Below, one piece after another: positions 37,030 to 48,121 of a DNA stretch of 64,000 nucleotides (within the stretch, counting starts at the first letter, position 1; each line of letters begins with the position of its first letter). The notes beneath the pieces are model-generated. The model ran no database searches. It saw nothing but the letters and a program-made list of their open reading frames with translations, and was not told the DNA's origin. The stretch is from Aquilaria yunnanensis (taxonomy: Eukaryota > Streptophyta > Magnoliopsida > Malvales > Thymelaeaceae), in NCBI GenBank assembly GCA_039654915.1, contig CM077599.1, forward strand, positions 18,416,501 to 18,480,500, in the 5' to 3' direction. The translations under genes were made by a program, and so were the position numbers.

Positions 37030-39853
37030 TCTGCAGTAGCAAAACAATTGCTTTTAGCCAATATCGTGACTAAAAGACGACTGGGCTTTCAGTTGCAACT
37101 TTACATTTATGTTGTAGTAAAATCCCATGTGATTTATGGATGCAGCAAGGAAGTCCCATTATACTCTGTCATAAGCTTTATTCATGTCTATGTTAACTGC
37201 CATTTCACACATCTTTCTTGATTTCTTAGTTTTTAAATTATGGAAAGCCTCATGAGCTATGATGATGTTATCTTAAATTAACCTACCTTTGATAAAAGTA
37301 TTCTGAAAATGTGGAATAATGGAATTCATATAAGGCTTGATCCTATTTGTTGAGACTTTGGAAATTATTTTGTAACAAAACTTATAAAGACTAATTGGTA
37401 TAAAATAAGATACTATTTTTGGGGAATTAGTTTTAGGAATCAACACAATAGTAGTAAAATTAATAGAGCAGCTAAAAGTACCATGGATAAAGTATGCTTT
37501 TATAATAGCTACAACAGTTTTCCCAACTTCTTCTCAGAAAGAATGACAAAACACCCTTGGAAACCCAACAGGATCTGCAACTTTTAACCCCCCCATTTGA
37601 AAAAATGTTTCTTTAATCTCTTGATCATTAACTTCTCTGATTAATAATAAGTTCAGCTCACTTGTCACAACTGGCTTAATATGTCTTAGGACTTCTTGCA
37701 TCTTCCTAGGACCTTCTGATTTGAAAAGCTTCGAAAAATGTTATTTGAATATGTCTTCAATTATTTTTTCATCATTAGTCCATTGGTTTGTGTTAGTATC
37801 TTTAAGCCTCAAAATCTTTTTGGTTGCTCTTCTCTACATGGTGAAGGCATGAAAAAATGTTGTGTATTTATCACCATATTGGATCCACTAAATTATGCCT
37901 TTTTTATCTACATAATATGTGTTCAGAATTACAATTGAATGGTCAGACCCAAACAAGGCTGATTAACCATTTGTGTATTGATTGAAGCCTTATTAATACA
38001 CTCCTTAATAGGATTTTTTTCCCTTTTATTAAACCATATATATTTTTGACCTTTAAAGCCTACATAAAAGATATTCACATCTAGCAACATCTCATGAAAA
38101 TTCAGCATTCTTTTATCATCTATTTTATCTTCTCCATATTTCTCATCTTGGTATAGTGCTTCATTAAAATCACCAACACATATCCATGGACTATTATTTT
38201 TTTGGCTTGATAAACTAACCAGCTCTTTCCAAATCTCAACTCTTTCATTATATTCTGAATAAGCATAAACCCAAGTAATCGAAAAAAAAATGGTGAGTAT
38301 GCTTCTCAATGATCTCAGTATCTATCCAATTCTTATTTGCCATTTTCACTGTAACTGTCACAAAATCAATCCGCCAAAGAGTTAAACCTCTTAATAAACC
38401 TAATAGATCCACATTTATGCTATAATCATATCGACAGTCATTCTTCTTCTGATTCACTACTTCTCTCCTATTTTTTTTCTCCATGAGAAGGTTCACCTAA
38501 GGTTTAAATTGTTTTTGCATCCTTTGAAAGCTTTGAATTGTTAGGGGAGCCCCTAGACCCTGACAATTCTAACATAATGCTATCATGGCTCTTGGGTGGC
38601 TTGTTTTGGGAAGCCATCATACCCATCAGTCAAATTTTTAGGATAAAAAATAATTTGTGCTTTCTTTTTAGAAGGTCTTTTTTTTTTTCTTCATTGTTTC
38701 TTGAGAGAGGTGTTTTGAGAGTCGTTCCTAGTCAATAGAAAGTTCAACAATATAATAAGGTTTAGAAAATGAAGGTGCAAAATCAGCAGGGTAGGTTATT
38801 AGGGCTGTGGTTGAGGGTAGGGTTACAGTTGCTGGGATGGTGGATATGGAGGGATGGTTTTGGTGTAAGAAAACTTAAGGGCTGTGGAGGCTAGGCTATA
38901 CTGTAGTAGAACTATGGGCTAATGTGGAATCAAGCACCACAGAAAACAAATAGCATGCCTACTGATAAGTAGTTGGTGTTTAGGAAACCAGAAACCTACC
39001 ATAAGAGGTTGTTTCACATTAATGGATCTAAGCATGGAATCCTTAATGAGCACCACCCAAACAAATAAAAAATCTACAAACCTATGACTAAATTAAAGAA
39101 ACTAGAAATGGGACAGTATCTCAACCTTCGACAGATTCATCTTACCATAATCGAATACTAAAACCAAACATGGGAATCAAGAAACATACCATTAGCAATC
39201 AGAGATTCTTCCATCACTGCTCTACCCACTTAACAAAAACTACTTTTCTTAAAACCTTAAGCAACTTCTCTAACCAGCTAACACTCTTTAGCAATCTAGA
39301 ATTGTGAAATTTTTGGCTAAAGCAAGTTAAGAAACAGTGGTTATGGCAGAGAGTTTGAAGAACATGGTGGGTAGTTATAGACGCTCTCACAAAAAAGGAG
39401 CGAGAAGCTCTCAGTTAGAGAGAAGAATAGTTAATTACGGACAAACTCAACTTCATAAAATATTTAAAGTGTCCTTTAAATAGAAAAAGTCATTGTACAA
39501 ATTAAATTTACTAAAAGATTATTTTTAAATAGTTGAAATTACAATATAAAAAATTTATATCATATAGTTTATACGTTTAGGGCCAAAACGGAACAATTAA
39601 TAAGTTAGAGATTAAAGTAAAATGATAATTGAAGGTTTGGACTATTATCCATCACTTTTGATGTTAGTTCTAACATAAATTTTGGAAACATTCAATTATT
39701 ATACCCATATGTTACTTTCTTTTATAAATTTAGTCACGAATTTTTTCTTATTTCGATATGTCAAATGTCATTTATGGTTAAATTATTTACGTACACATAC
39801 TTAAAGCATATCAAATTTTATTGAGCAAACCAATTTACGTTTAATGAAGGATT

Positions 39854-40301
39854 TGTTGGGAAAAAAATCCTCAATCACCAATTACACGCAGTAGAATAAA
39901 AATACAATCAAGTAAGCACACACAAATTTAACGTGATTCAGCTTTTAACTAACCTATATCTACAGGTGAGAGAAATTCATTTGAACAAAATATAAACATT
40001 ATAACAGAGGTATGCCCTATTACATATATGAAAATTGCAAAAGTCTTCTCGTTCTAGCCCTCTCCGGCCTCCAGACCTATCATCCCTTTTAAAACTCTCA
40101 TATATTGCCTCTTCAACACAATGACTTTTGTCTTATACTTAAAACTCTAACACAACAAGTCATTTTATAAGTCACACAAATTCAAAATAGGAAAACCAAA
40201 TCTCAAACAAATAGGAAAAACTAAAACCAAATCCAAAATAAAATTATAAACCCAATCCTAAACAAATTAAAATTCTTAAACTTCTTAAATTGGAGCCAAC
40301 A
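39854..40301. mobile_element. possible solo LTR
   Basis: A 448 bp segment begins TGTTGGGAAAAAAATCC and ends TTGGAGCCAACA, giving TGTTGG...CCAACA ends. Inside it, AACGTGATTCAGCTTTTAAC followed by TACAGGTGAGAGAAATTCAT resembles the conserved ACGTGGTTCGGC...GGGAGAGA text of many plant Copia LTRs. No matching second LTR, primer binding site or 5 bp duplication was found. Confidence 0.45.
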
Positions 40302-40871
40302 AATACAACAATTTGTCTGAAGTCTTAAAATATCAAATATTATCTAAAAAATTTTACATTAATCTCTAATTTTTTCTAAAGTCAGAAAATAATCAACAAT
40401 AAGAAGCTTAACTTTAAACTGCCAAGTAACCATTTATCAGTAAATTTGTAAAAATGTGATTGTCAAGAAATTTTCTGATAATTTCAGAACAATTACTTGT
40501 CAATTTCCCTTCTTCCCCTTTTTTTTCTTTAATCAAGATTTCCATTAATCTCTACATATTTCAAAAGTTTTGATAGAGAAACATAAATAATATCCCTTAC
40601 TTTAAACAATCAAGTTACTGTTTATCAGTAATTTTCACAAATGATTTATCTGAACAAGAAAAAAAAAAAAGGTTAACAGCTATAATTTTGCCTCAAATTT
40701 CTGTCAAAATTAACCATCAAATGTGATGGAATGGCTAACAACGTTCAGTAAAGATTCGGGATCGTGAAGCAAAGAAATCGGAGGTTTAGTACTAATTTGC
40801 AACCAAAGAAAAAGTTTAGCACTTTTAACGGAAAATAGGCGTATGTATAAAGGGTGAGAAACAAGCAGAAG
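40302..40871. other. AT-rich spacer upstream of the tRNA 3' end
   Basis: No gene seen. Because the tRNA gene is on the minus strand, this is its 3' side; a T-run terminator would appear here as an A-run downstream of the tRNA, and none is within a few bases. Confidence 0.35.
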
Positions 40872-40945
40872 CGACCACAGTGGGAGTCGAACCCACGACC
40901 TTTTGATCCGAAGTCAAACGCGCTAATCCACTGCGCTATGCGGTC
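40872..40945 (-). tRNA. tRNA-Arg(UCG): tRNA-Arg (anticodon UCG)
   Basis: On the minus strand the 74-base gene folds as a full cloverleaf. The acceptor stem is GACCGCA with TGTGGTC plus discriminator G. The D arm contains GCGCAGTGGATTAGCGC (A box TAGCGCAGTGG). The anticodon stem TTTGA/TCAAA encloses the loop CTTCGGA, giving anticodon TCG, which reads the Arg codon CGA. The T arm is GTGGGTTCGACTCCCAC (B box GGTTCGACTCC). There is no intron and CCA is not encoded, as for nuclear tRNA genes. It looks functional. Confidence 0.97.
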
Positions 40946-42600
40946 GAGTGGTTGACAATCTTTCGCATTTTTTCTTTTATAAATACTTTACCCACGTCGC
41001 CTTGGTCTTTTCTCCCCAACCGATAGAGCTGTTTCACGGTCCCTGTTTAATTCCAACGTGTGTTCTTCTTTTTTTTGGAAATTGTGTTTGACTGATTACG
41101 TCTAACAGTCCCTTTTTAATCTATCTATCGGGTTTGCATGCAATCGTATGGTACTCCGAGACTATCCTGTGCTCGAAGCCCCAACCCAACAAGAGAAGGT
41201 TAATTTATTGAAAGTATTATTTGACCATGACTACTCATTAATAATTTTTTTAAAATCAATACTCTAGAGTTAAACTTGTCAAATACCACAAATGACGAAA
41301 AAAATGGCCACCTATTTTTACCAAGTATATAAATTACACTGGCAACACTTTCACAATAGTCTTAAGCTGTTTTTACCCTAAAAAAAAAAACTTACCTACA
41401 CACTTTCTCTCCTCTCATTTTTCTTCTCTTTCATTCTTTGTATATCCAACCAAGCTTGAATTTCTATTTAAGTTTGATCAGTTGATTTTTCATCATTACT
41501 CTGTCTGATTATCCTCAATCATTTTCACTGTTTTTTCTCTTTCAAAAAATTCCTTCACCATCAATGATAGGAGCCTCATCTAGTTCATTAAACACCTTAC
41601 GGTGGATAGATCTGAGTAGCCTATTTTTAACTTTGGTAGCTACAAGAATATCAAGTGGGGTGTGAAAAGTGACTGAGACTTAAATGATAAGACATTTACA
41701 AATAACAAATTAGGATGATAGCATGTTTTTTTTTATTTATCTTGTCACTTATCTGTTTTTTAATTATTACTTATAAGTTACTTTTTCAGGATTATTCTGA
41801 TTTAACTGGATGGTTTCAGTTCAATTTGATTTTTTTCTATTTATTCGATATTACAGGAATGCATAACTTTTTATTAGCTAGTTTATATATCCATGTTGTT
41901 CTTTAGTGTTTTATGCTATTGATTTAGCTCATTGATAATTAAAATGGAATATCCTTATATAAAAAAAAAAAAACAATCTTAAGCTGTAAATCCTTTACTT
42001 ACATATTGATAACAAATAGTACATCTTTTCTTTCATTCAATTGAGCCTCCATTTAACAATAACATTAATGGTTAATGTCTGAATTTTGGAAAATTATAAA
42101 TATGGAGATAATATTCTAACCTTTTGATGCTAAAAGTTATTACCAAATATGATTTATAACCTCTAAAGCTAATTGCTCTTTCCATACTTTAATTTTGGTG
42201 ACTTTAGTATCCAGAAACTTGAAACTAAAATTACATCAAATTAAAAAGGGAATCAAATCTTAGAGAAACTCGAATTCCCAAGCTTTCTCAATAAACAATA
42301 AGAATCGTAATCAAATTACAAAACCAATACAAACAAGGATTTGTGACAAATGTTTTGTAGCAAGGCAAAAAGTTCGGTGCAAAATTGCAGTTTCACGATA
42401 AAACGGATGAGATTATGTATATTAATGGTGGCTTCATCTTAACCTAGAAACCGTCAACGACCAATGGCCAATCGGATCCAATTTTCTTCTATCGCTTCCA
42501 ATCCAGCACCTTACAGAAGTAAACTTCCAGAACAGCCCTTGTATTAATTCCTCCTTTTCCCATTCTGACCCCTCGAATGTATATTTTAATTTTCCATCGC
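40946..42600. other. AT-rich spacer upstream of the MUSTANG-like gene
   Basis: No recognisable coding region. A CT-rich stretch at 41398-41460 and poly-A at about 41961 are the only notable features; the last 200 bp form the promoter side of the next gene. Confidence 0.4.
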
Positions 42601-43593
42601 CCCTAGCTTTTCTAATCTTCCAATAACACAACCCTAAAAGCTTCTCCTAGCCGCCGCTGCTCGCCGATCATTGGCAACTCCGCTCTCAGCTCTCCGGCGC
42701 GAACCCGTTTCTCCTTCCTTAGATCTAACAAATTGAGAACACTTGTCTCTGCTTGCCGATTCAAATCCAGAAGAGCAACAAGTTTTGGCCTTTCCTGACT
42801 CCCGGAGGTTCAGATAGCTATTGCTGAGTACCGGCCGACCGTCGGGAACTAGGGAATAGGCCTGTACCTCCACCGGCTTCGGACGAAAGAGATTTGTACT
42901 GGGATTGTATAAATCCTGTTGGTAAGTATGCTTTCTCGATTAATTTCTCCGTCTCTTCTCAATCTTCTCTAGTTGCTACGGTCTTTCGGATTGTTGTTGT
43001 ATGAGTTTTTATTCGATCTTTTTCATGTTTGGGTACCTCAGATCGGGAACCCGAACGGAGGAAACCTTCATACCTGGTCTGTAGTATCCTTTTCGAAAGG
43101 TCAAGGCTCAGACATCTGTGTTTTTCATGGCTATTTCATATACATGTGACGTCTGCTAGTTGTTTTATCCTTACTACATCAACCAGGAACAAAATTTACC
43201 AAGCAAAGATTTTACAATGTGCAACAGTAATTGGTATTTGTTGCCCTTTATAGTGCTCAAAATTTCTCTTTGCCTTTCGATTGATAACCTGATTAGTTTC
43301 AGACATCAGTATTTGCATGCTTTCTGGCCTGGACTTTGGAGATTTTGTATTCACCCTGAGTGATTTCTGCCTCTGGTCTGTCGCAGAGAAGATTGATGGT
43401 CTTGTAGGATCATATCACAGGCAGTGTAATTATGGGCTCTAGTGGACAAACTTGGTGCACAGAATTAGTTAAAATGCTGACAAAATATTGTCTTGATTTT
43501 GTAATATTTTAGTAGTGTTTCCAGTTTTACTTGGGAGTAACCGGTTTGCTTCTGGTTCTTTGTTTGAAATCTCAGGCGTCAGAGTGATAGGGA

Positions 43594-46448
43594 ATGGCAA
43601 AGGGGAAGCTTATATTGATCTGCCAAACCGGAGGTGATTTTGCAGCAAACGCTGATGGGTCGCTGTCATATAATGGAGGAGAGGCGCATGCTGTTGATAT
43701 CAGCTCTGATACAGTGTTTGATGATCTCAAGTTAAAGTTAGCGGAACTGTGTGACTTGGAATATAATTCCTTGTCTCTCAAGTATTTTATACCCGGGAAC
43801 AAGAAAACGCTTATCTCTATATCCAATGACAAGGACTTCAAACGGATGTATGACTTCTACTGCAGCTCTGTGACAGCAGATATTTATGTCACAGGGAGGG
43901 AAGGCTTTCATCATGGGGCTCAGAATCATGCTAAGAGGTATTGTCCCTTGTTGTTTTCTTTTCTTTCGTCTTTTTGTTTTCCTGACTCCATTTTTGTTGA
44001 GAGCATAATTACTCTGCCTTTGCATCTTATAAATGTTCAGCTCTTGACCATTCATACAAATAAAATGGAAAGTTATTCTGATACTGTCAACAATGCAGGA
44101 CATCTGGAAGGAAATCAGCTGAAACTGCAATTATTGCAGATTCAAAGGTGCCTGCTGCCATCAAAACAACCACAAAGAGACGCACCAAAACCAAAGCCCC
44201 TATTAATGCAAAACGTAAACGTTCCAATCTTGTTACTGATGATTCTGAAGCTCATGAACCCCGTCCTGCTCAAACTGCTGCTGCTGAAGTTGACATTGCT
44301 GACGGTGTCAGTCCTGCTGATACTGTTAAGAAACGAAGGCGAGTTGCTGCTGGTTCTGACACTGCATCTTCTAATCGGAATGGACTGAGAGGATTGAGGA
44401 GGAAAAGTACAGCACAGAGAAAGTATACACGGGGTCGGAGTCGTGCTGCAGCAGGTGCTGAATTGGGGCCAGCTCGAAGTGATAGAAGAAAAAGGAAGAC
44501 TCTTGCAAAGGTTTCTGAGGATGGTACACCAGAGGAACTTGTTGCCTCTTGGAAAAATGGTATTGAGGGGGAAGGCCAGGACTTCGAAGATGTGAAAGAA
44601 TTTCGTGATGTTTTGCAGAAATATGCTATTGCACATCGTTTTGCCTACAAGTTAAAAAGGAATGACCATAATCGTGCAAGTGGGAATTGTGTAGTTGAAG
44701 GTTGCCCATGGAGAATTTGGGCTTCCTGGGTTCCATCTGAGAGGGTGTTTAGGATTAAGAAGTTTGTTGACGAGCATAAATGCGGCGGGGAATCTTGGAA
44801 TGTAGGTCATCCAGGGAAAAAATGGCTGGTGGGAATTATAAAAGAACGTCTAAGAGAGAGCCCGCATCAGAAAACAAAGGAAATTGCAAACGGAATTCTA
44901 CAAGATTTTGGTGTGAAGTTGAATTATTCTAAGGTACGTCGTGGGGTTGATGATGCAAGGCAACAACTTCAAGGTTCATACTCAAAGGCTTATGGCCTGT
45001 TGCCTTGGTACTGTGACAAGCTAGAAAAGGTGAATCCTGGCAGCTTAATAAGGCTTTGCACCGGTGAAGATAAAAAATTCCAGCGCCTCTGTGTATCTTT
45101 CCAGGCCACAGTACATGGTTTCCAAAATGGTTGCCGCCCCCTTCTTTTCCTCGAGGCAATAAAGCTACATTCAAAATACCATGAGGTACTTTTGACAGCC
45201 ACTGCACTTGATGGTGATGATGCTATTTTTCCTGTTGCACTTGCTATAGTGGATGTTGAGAATGATGAGAGTTGGCGTTGGTTTTTAGGGGAGTTGAGAT
45301 CTGCCGTTTCAACTTCTCCAATTACCTTTATCTTTGATCAGGACAAAGGATTGACCAAATCTGTTTGTGAAGTATTTGAGAACTCACACATTGGGTATAA
45401 TTTATTTTACTTGATGGAGAACTTCATAAAGAACTTGAGGGGTCCATTTACTGGAGATGGCAAATCTTTACCTGCGAGTTTGTTAGCTGCAGCAAGTACT
45501 GTCCGCATTGACAGCTTTAAAATGTGTATGGAGCATATTAAGCGGATTTCTTCAGGTGCTTATGATTGGATTATGCAGAATGAACCCGAGAATTGGGCAA
45601 ATTCTCTTTTCAAGGGTGAACAGTTTGGCCATATAACATTCAATGTAGCAGAACAGTATATTAAGTGGGCAGATGCAGCACGTGCTCTTCCTATCATTAA
45701 GCAGATAGAAATGCTAAGATGTAAAATCATGGAGTTAATGGATGGTCGTAGAGCAGATTCAAGTACCTGGACCACAAAATTAACTCCATCAAAGGAAAAG
45801 GAACTGCAAGAAGAAATTGAGAAAGCATCTGGGTTGGAAGTCCTATTCTCATCTGATACCTTGCTCGAGGTTCATGACGACCGTAATAATATCGTTGATC
45901 TTAACAGAAATGAGTGCAGTTGTATCATTTGGAGAGCAACTGGGCTTCCTTGTCGCCATGCTATTGCTGTGTTTAACCGTACAAACAGAGACTTGTATGC
46001 TTACTGTTCAACTTGCTTCACTGCAGAAAACTTCCGTTCTACATATGCAAAGTGTATAAACCCTGCTACACCCATTGCAATACCACTGGATAAAGAAGCA
46101 GCGGCGGCATCAGATGATGATCAAGGGGTGCTTCCTCCTCCTGTCCGGCAGACGCCTACCTTGCAGAAGAAAACCAGGCTGCCGAAAAATACAGAAGGAA
46201 TCATCAGAAGATCAGTCTGTTGCACCAGATGCAAGGCCGTTGGGCACAACAAGGTCTCATGCAAAGTGGTTCTACCACAATCTCTAAGCTACACTGAAGA
46301 ACCAGAACCACTGCCTATAGGCTCCACGGAGGAACCATTTCCAGTGGGCTCCACTGAAGAACCGGAACCACTTCCTGTAGGGTCCACAGAAGAAACACCT
46401 GCTGTAGGCTCCACCGAAGAACCACCTCCTGTAGGCTCAACCGAGTAA
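43594..46448 (+). CDS. MUG-like: MUSTANG-family protein (PB1 + MuDR-type transposase, domesticated)
   Basis: Two coding exons, 43594-43937 and 44099-46448, join in frame (AG|G) to give 897 aa. A non-coding first exon probably ends at 42921 (GTTG|GTAAGT), with the acceptor at 43575. Domains: PB1 at about 1-108 (LILICQTGGDFAANADGSL, FIPGNKKTLISISNDKDFKR); a basic Lys/Arg-rich linker (KTTTKRRTKTK, KRKR, RRKRKT), probably nuclear targeting; MuDR DNA-binding domain at about 280-345 (CPWRIWASWVPSERVFRIKK); MULE transposase core at about 445-550; SWIM zinc finger at about 717-740 (CSCIIWRATGLPCRHAIAVF); and a CCHC knuckle (CTRCKAVGHNKVSCK). PB1 fused to a MULE transposase is the mark of the MUG-B host genes described in Arabidopsis and rice. 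The first catalytic Asp position reads Glu (LFLEAIKLHSKY), and no TIRs flank it. Probably a nuclear regulatory protein. Confidence 0.92.
46290..46445 (+). repeat. C-terminal GSTEEP coding minisatellite
   Basis: The last roughly 50 codons of the MUSTANG-like protein repeat the unit (P)xVGSTEEPxP five to six times, with units of 8-12 codons (GSTEEPEPLP, GSTEEPFPV, GSTEETPAV). The DNA repeats GGCTCCACNGAAGAACC. The length of this acidic Pro-rich tail probably varies between individuals. Confidence 0.85.
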
Positions 46449-47372
46449 AGCCTCTGTGGTAAATGTAGGTGCTGTTTATATCTATTTCAGTTCAGTGCTT
46501 TTCCCTGCCAGTGATGTATTATTAGAATTGCTAGACGTTTTCCTGTTGAAGTTTTCGTTGCTTAGGAGAACCCCTGTTGGAGCAGTCAATCGGATGGATG
46601 TGTGATATATTTGCTTGTTTAAGTTCAGCGTCTGACCCTGTGGCTTCTTCTGAATTCACGTAATGTTTCCTCGTGGTGGTAGTAGTGAACTGGCACGAAT
46701 TTAGGTTGCATAAAATCCCCTACCAGGATAGGGTGTTCGACCAACGCTTAGTAGGTAGGTATTGTTTTGCCAGAGATTTATGAGATGAGTGGCAATTTTT
46801 CTGTAGTCCACAGTTCAATTGCTTAAGAGGCAGCCACGGAATTGATCTGTCTGAATGATACTTCAACTTAACATTTTAGGCTGTTAGAAGCTTGTACAGT
46901 TTCTGTGTCCTTCCTTTGCTTGTCTGGTGGGGGGCATGGTAAATTGTTAGAAGCTTGTACAGTTTTTCTTTCTTTTGTGTTTTGTCTGTGTGGTCTGAAC
47001 TAAAATAGAGGTAGAGGCCTAGGAATATGGCAACGGCAGCGCAATTATTATGGGCGTCTGATTGCCACAGAGTATAACCCAAGAGGTTAAAATGAATTCT
47101 CACTTTCTGGTAAAGGAAAAGAGAAATAACCATGAATGCGCAGTTTAGCTGCGATACCATACCACCTAATTTAATCAAAGATCACAGCTACATGTCTGTT
47201 TCTCTTCCAACATATGAAAAAAAGGCCCTAATCATACAAGTGGGAGACTGGGACTGCGAGACTGTACTCGGCATTGTTTGGGCCAGCCAAGCTGCTGTTG
47301 TTTCGACTCTGTTCAAAAGGTAAAATGGGCAAGTATACCACCTTTCCTAGGTTATGGGGTAATCGTGCACTA
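46449..47372. other. 3' flank of the MUSTANG-like gene
   Basis: Contains the 3' UTR and a short near-repeat (TGTTAGAAGCTTGTACAGTT at 46881 and again at 46944). No further gene seen. Confidence 0.4.
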
Positions 47373-47382
47373 TTTTTTTTTT

Positions 47383-48112
47383 GGCCGAAATGCACATATG
47401 GTCCTCCAACTTGGCAAACCCAAGCGAATTAATTATTTTTGTTTGAATCAGTGCAAGTTAGTCCTCTAACTTTCCAGATTAAGCGTATTAGTCCCTCAAT
47501 TTCGCTAAACTAAACAAATCAGTCTTAGGTGTAGCGGAAAGTGTTAGATATTTAGCCTGTGACTTACGCCATACTCATCATTTTCTCATCTCTCCTCTCT
47601 CCTTGCCCCTTCTCCTCCCTCGTCACCTGCCTGCTTCCCCTATCCCTCATCGTCTGCCTACCTTCCCCATCCCTCCTTGTCCACTGCACTCACCTACCCT
47701 CCTCATCTACAGTCCTCGTCTGCTTGACCGTCATCTCACCTGATGCCTGCCACCCTCCTCGCACTCTTCATCTCACCAAGTTGTTAGAAGTGGAATGGTA
47801 AAACCGTGTCAAATTCGACGAGGGGCTTAATTCGACGGAGATGGGGCAGATTCAACAGAGATGGTCGGGAGGTGCTGGCGAGGGGAAGAGAGACAATGAC
47901 GGTGTTGAAAGAGGGAGTAGAAAGGAAAATGGAGATGTGGCAGATGCCCCATGTGACATCAACAAAAATTTTAACACCGTCTGGTCTGCCATCCATTTTG
48001 GATTAACTTGCTAACCTTTTCAAACTTGATGGACTAACTTGTACTGATTCAAAGTTAAAGGACTAATGTGTTAGAGTTGGCAAAGTTTAGGGACCATATG
48101 CACATTTTGACC
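47383..48112. mobile_element. MULE-type TIR element, GGCC family
   Basis: Left end GGCCGAAATGCACATATGGT; right end, reverse-complemented, GGTCAAAATGTGCATATGGT, with inverted similarity continuing through GTCCTCCAACTT-type text for over 100 bp. Flanked by T-runs of 9-10 on both sides, consistent with a 9 bp T9 duplication but not diagnostic. The CT-rich interior has no recognised protein. The same family occurs at 57756-58735. Confidence 0.7.
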
Positions 48113-48121
48113 TTTTTTTTT

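Larger units (their letters stand above)
31715..37116. mobile_element. CACTA-like DNA transposon nested in the LINE
   Basis: It interrupts the LINE reverse transcriptase exactly between two homologous parts, so its limits are well placed. A 3 bp GTA flanks it on both sides (31712-31714, 37117-37119), the CACTA duplication length. The right end, reverse-complemented, starts TACAACATAAATGTAAAGTT, and both ends have GTTGCRAMTGAMA-like subterminal words. The canonical CACTA terminus is not intact and no CACTA transposase is seen, so it is a non-autonomous or eroded member. It contains the telomere-like tract, AT microsatellites and the 3.1 kb hAT. Confidence 0.55.
29640..38590 (-). pseudogene. 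LINE ORF2 pseudogene (endonuclease, RT, zinc finger, RNase H)
   Basis: Order on the minus strand. Endonuclease: NCQGLGAPLTIQSFQRM near 38550, GDFNEALYQDEKYG near 38150. Reverse transcriptase part 1 at about 37430-37120 (LISDN-like motif, NIDMNKAYDRV). Then the CACTA-like insertion. RT part 2 at 31712-31326 (LINGKEFDSLEPYR, SHIFFANDYLFF, where FADD has become FAND, and ASGQSINLEKS). zf-RVT-like region near 30500 (PLDSSGEFTIKTAYN). RNase H-like domain near 29880-29690 (GVKINVDGACDVN, HHLVVEAKAM). Stops and frameshifts break it in many places. Plant L1 elements with a terminal RNase H are known. Confidence 0.85.
28287..39460 (-). mobile_element. L1-type LINE, interrupted and degenerate
   Basis: Read on the minus strand, a LINE starts at about 39460 and ends in a poly-A tail (T run 28287-28297). 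Flanks TATTCAAAGTGTTCT (28271-28285) and TATTTAAAGTGTCCT (39461-39475) match at 13 of 15, a typical LINE target duplication. Without the two inserted transposons (28470-29541, 31715-37116) about 4.7 kb of LINE remains. ORF1 is almost absent: only about 0.9 kb lies 5' of the endonuclease start near 38590. ORF2 is broken throughout. Confidence 0.85.
27845..39650. mobile_element. TIR element split by the L1 insertion (outermost layer)
   Basis: Left part 27845-28270 begins GGGTAAATTGCGCC and contains AGTTGTTCCATTTTAGTTCT. Beyond the L1, 39476-39650 read on the minus strand has AATTGTTCCGTTTTGGCCCT in a parallel context (ATAATCTGTTA / TAACTTATTA just before it) and ends GGATAATAGTCC. These look like the two arms of one non-autonomous element of the kind seen at 20689-21202. 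No target duplication was found, so the pairing is inference. Confidence 0.45.

Noticed and set aside
43738..44636. Minus-strand ORFs of 130 and 164 codons
   Set aside because: Antisense shadows of the MUSTANG-like coding exons.
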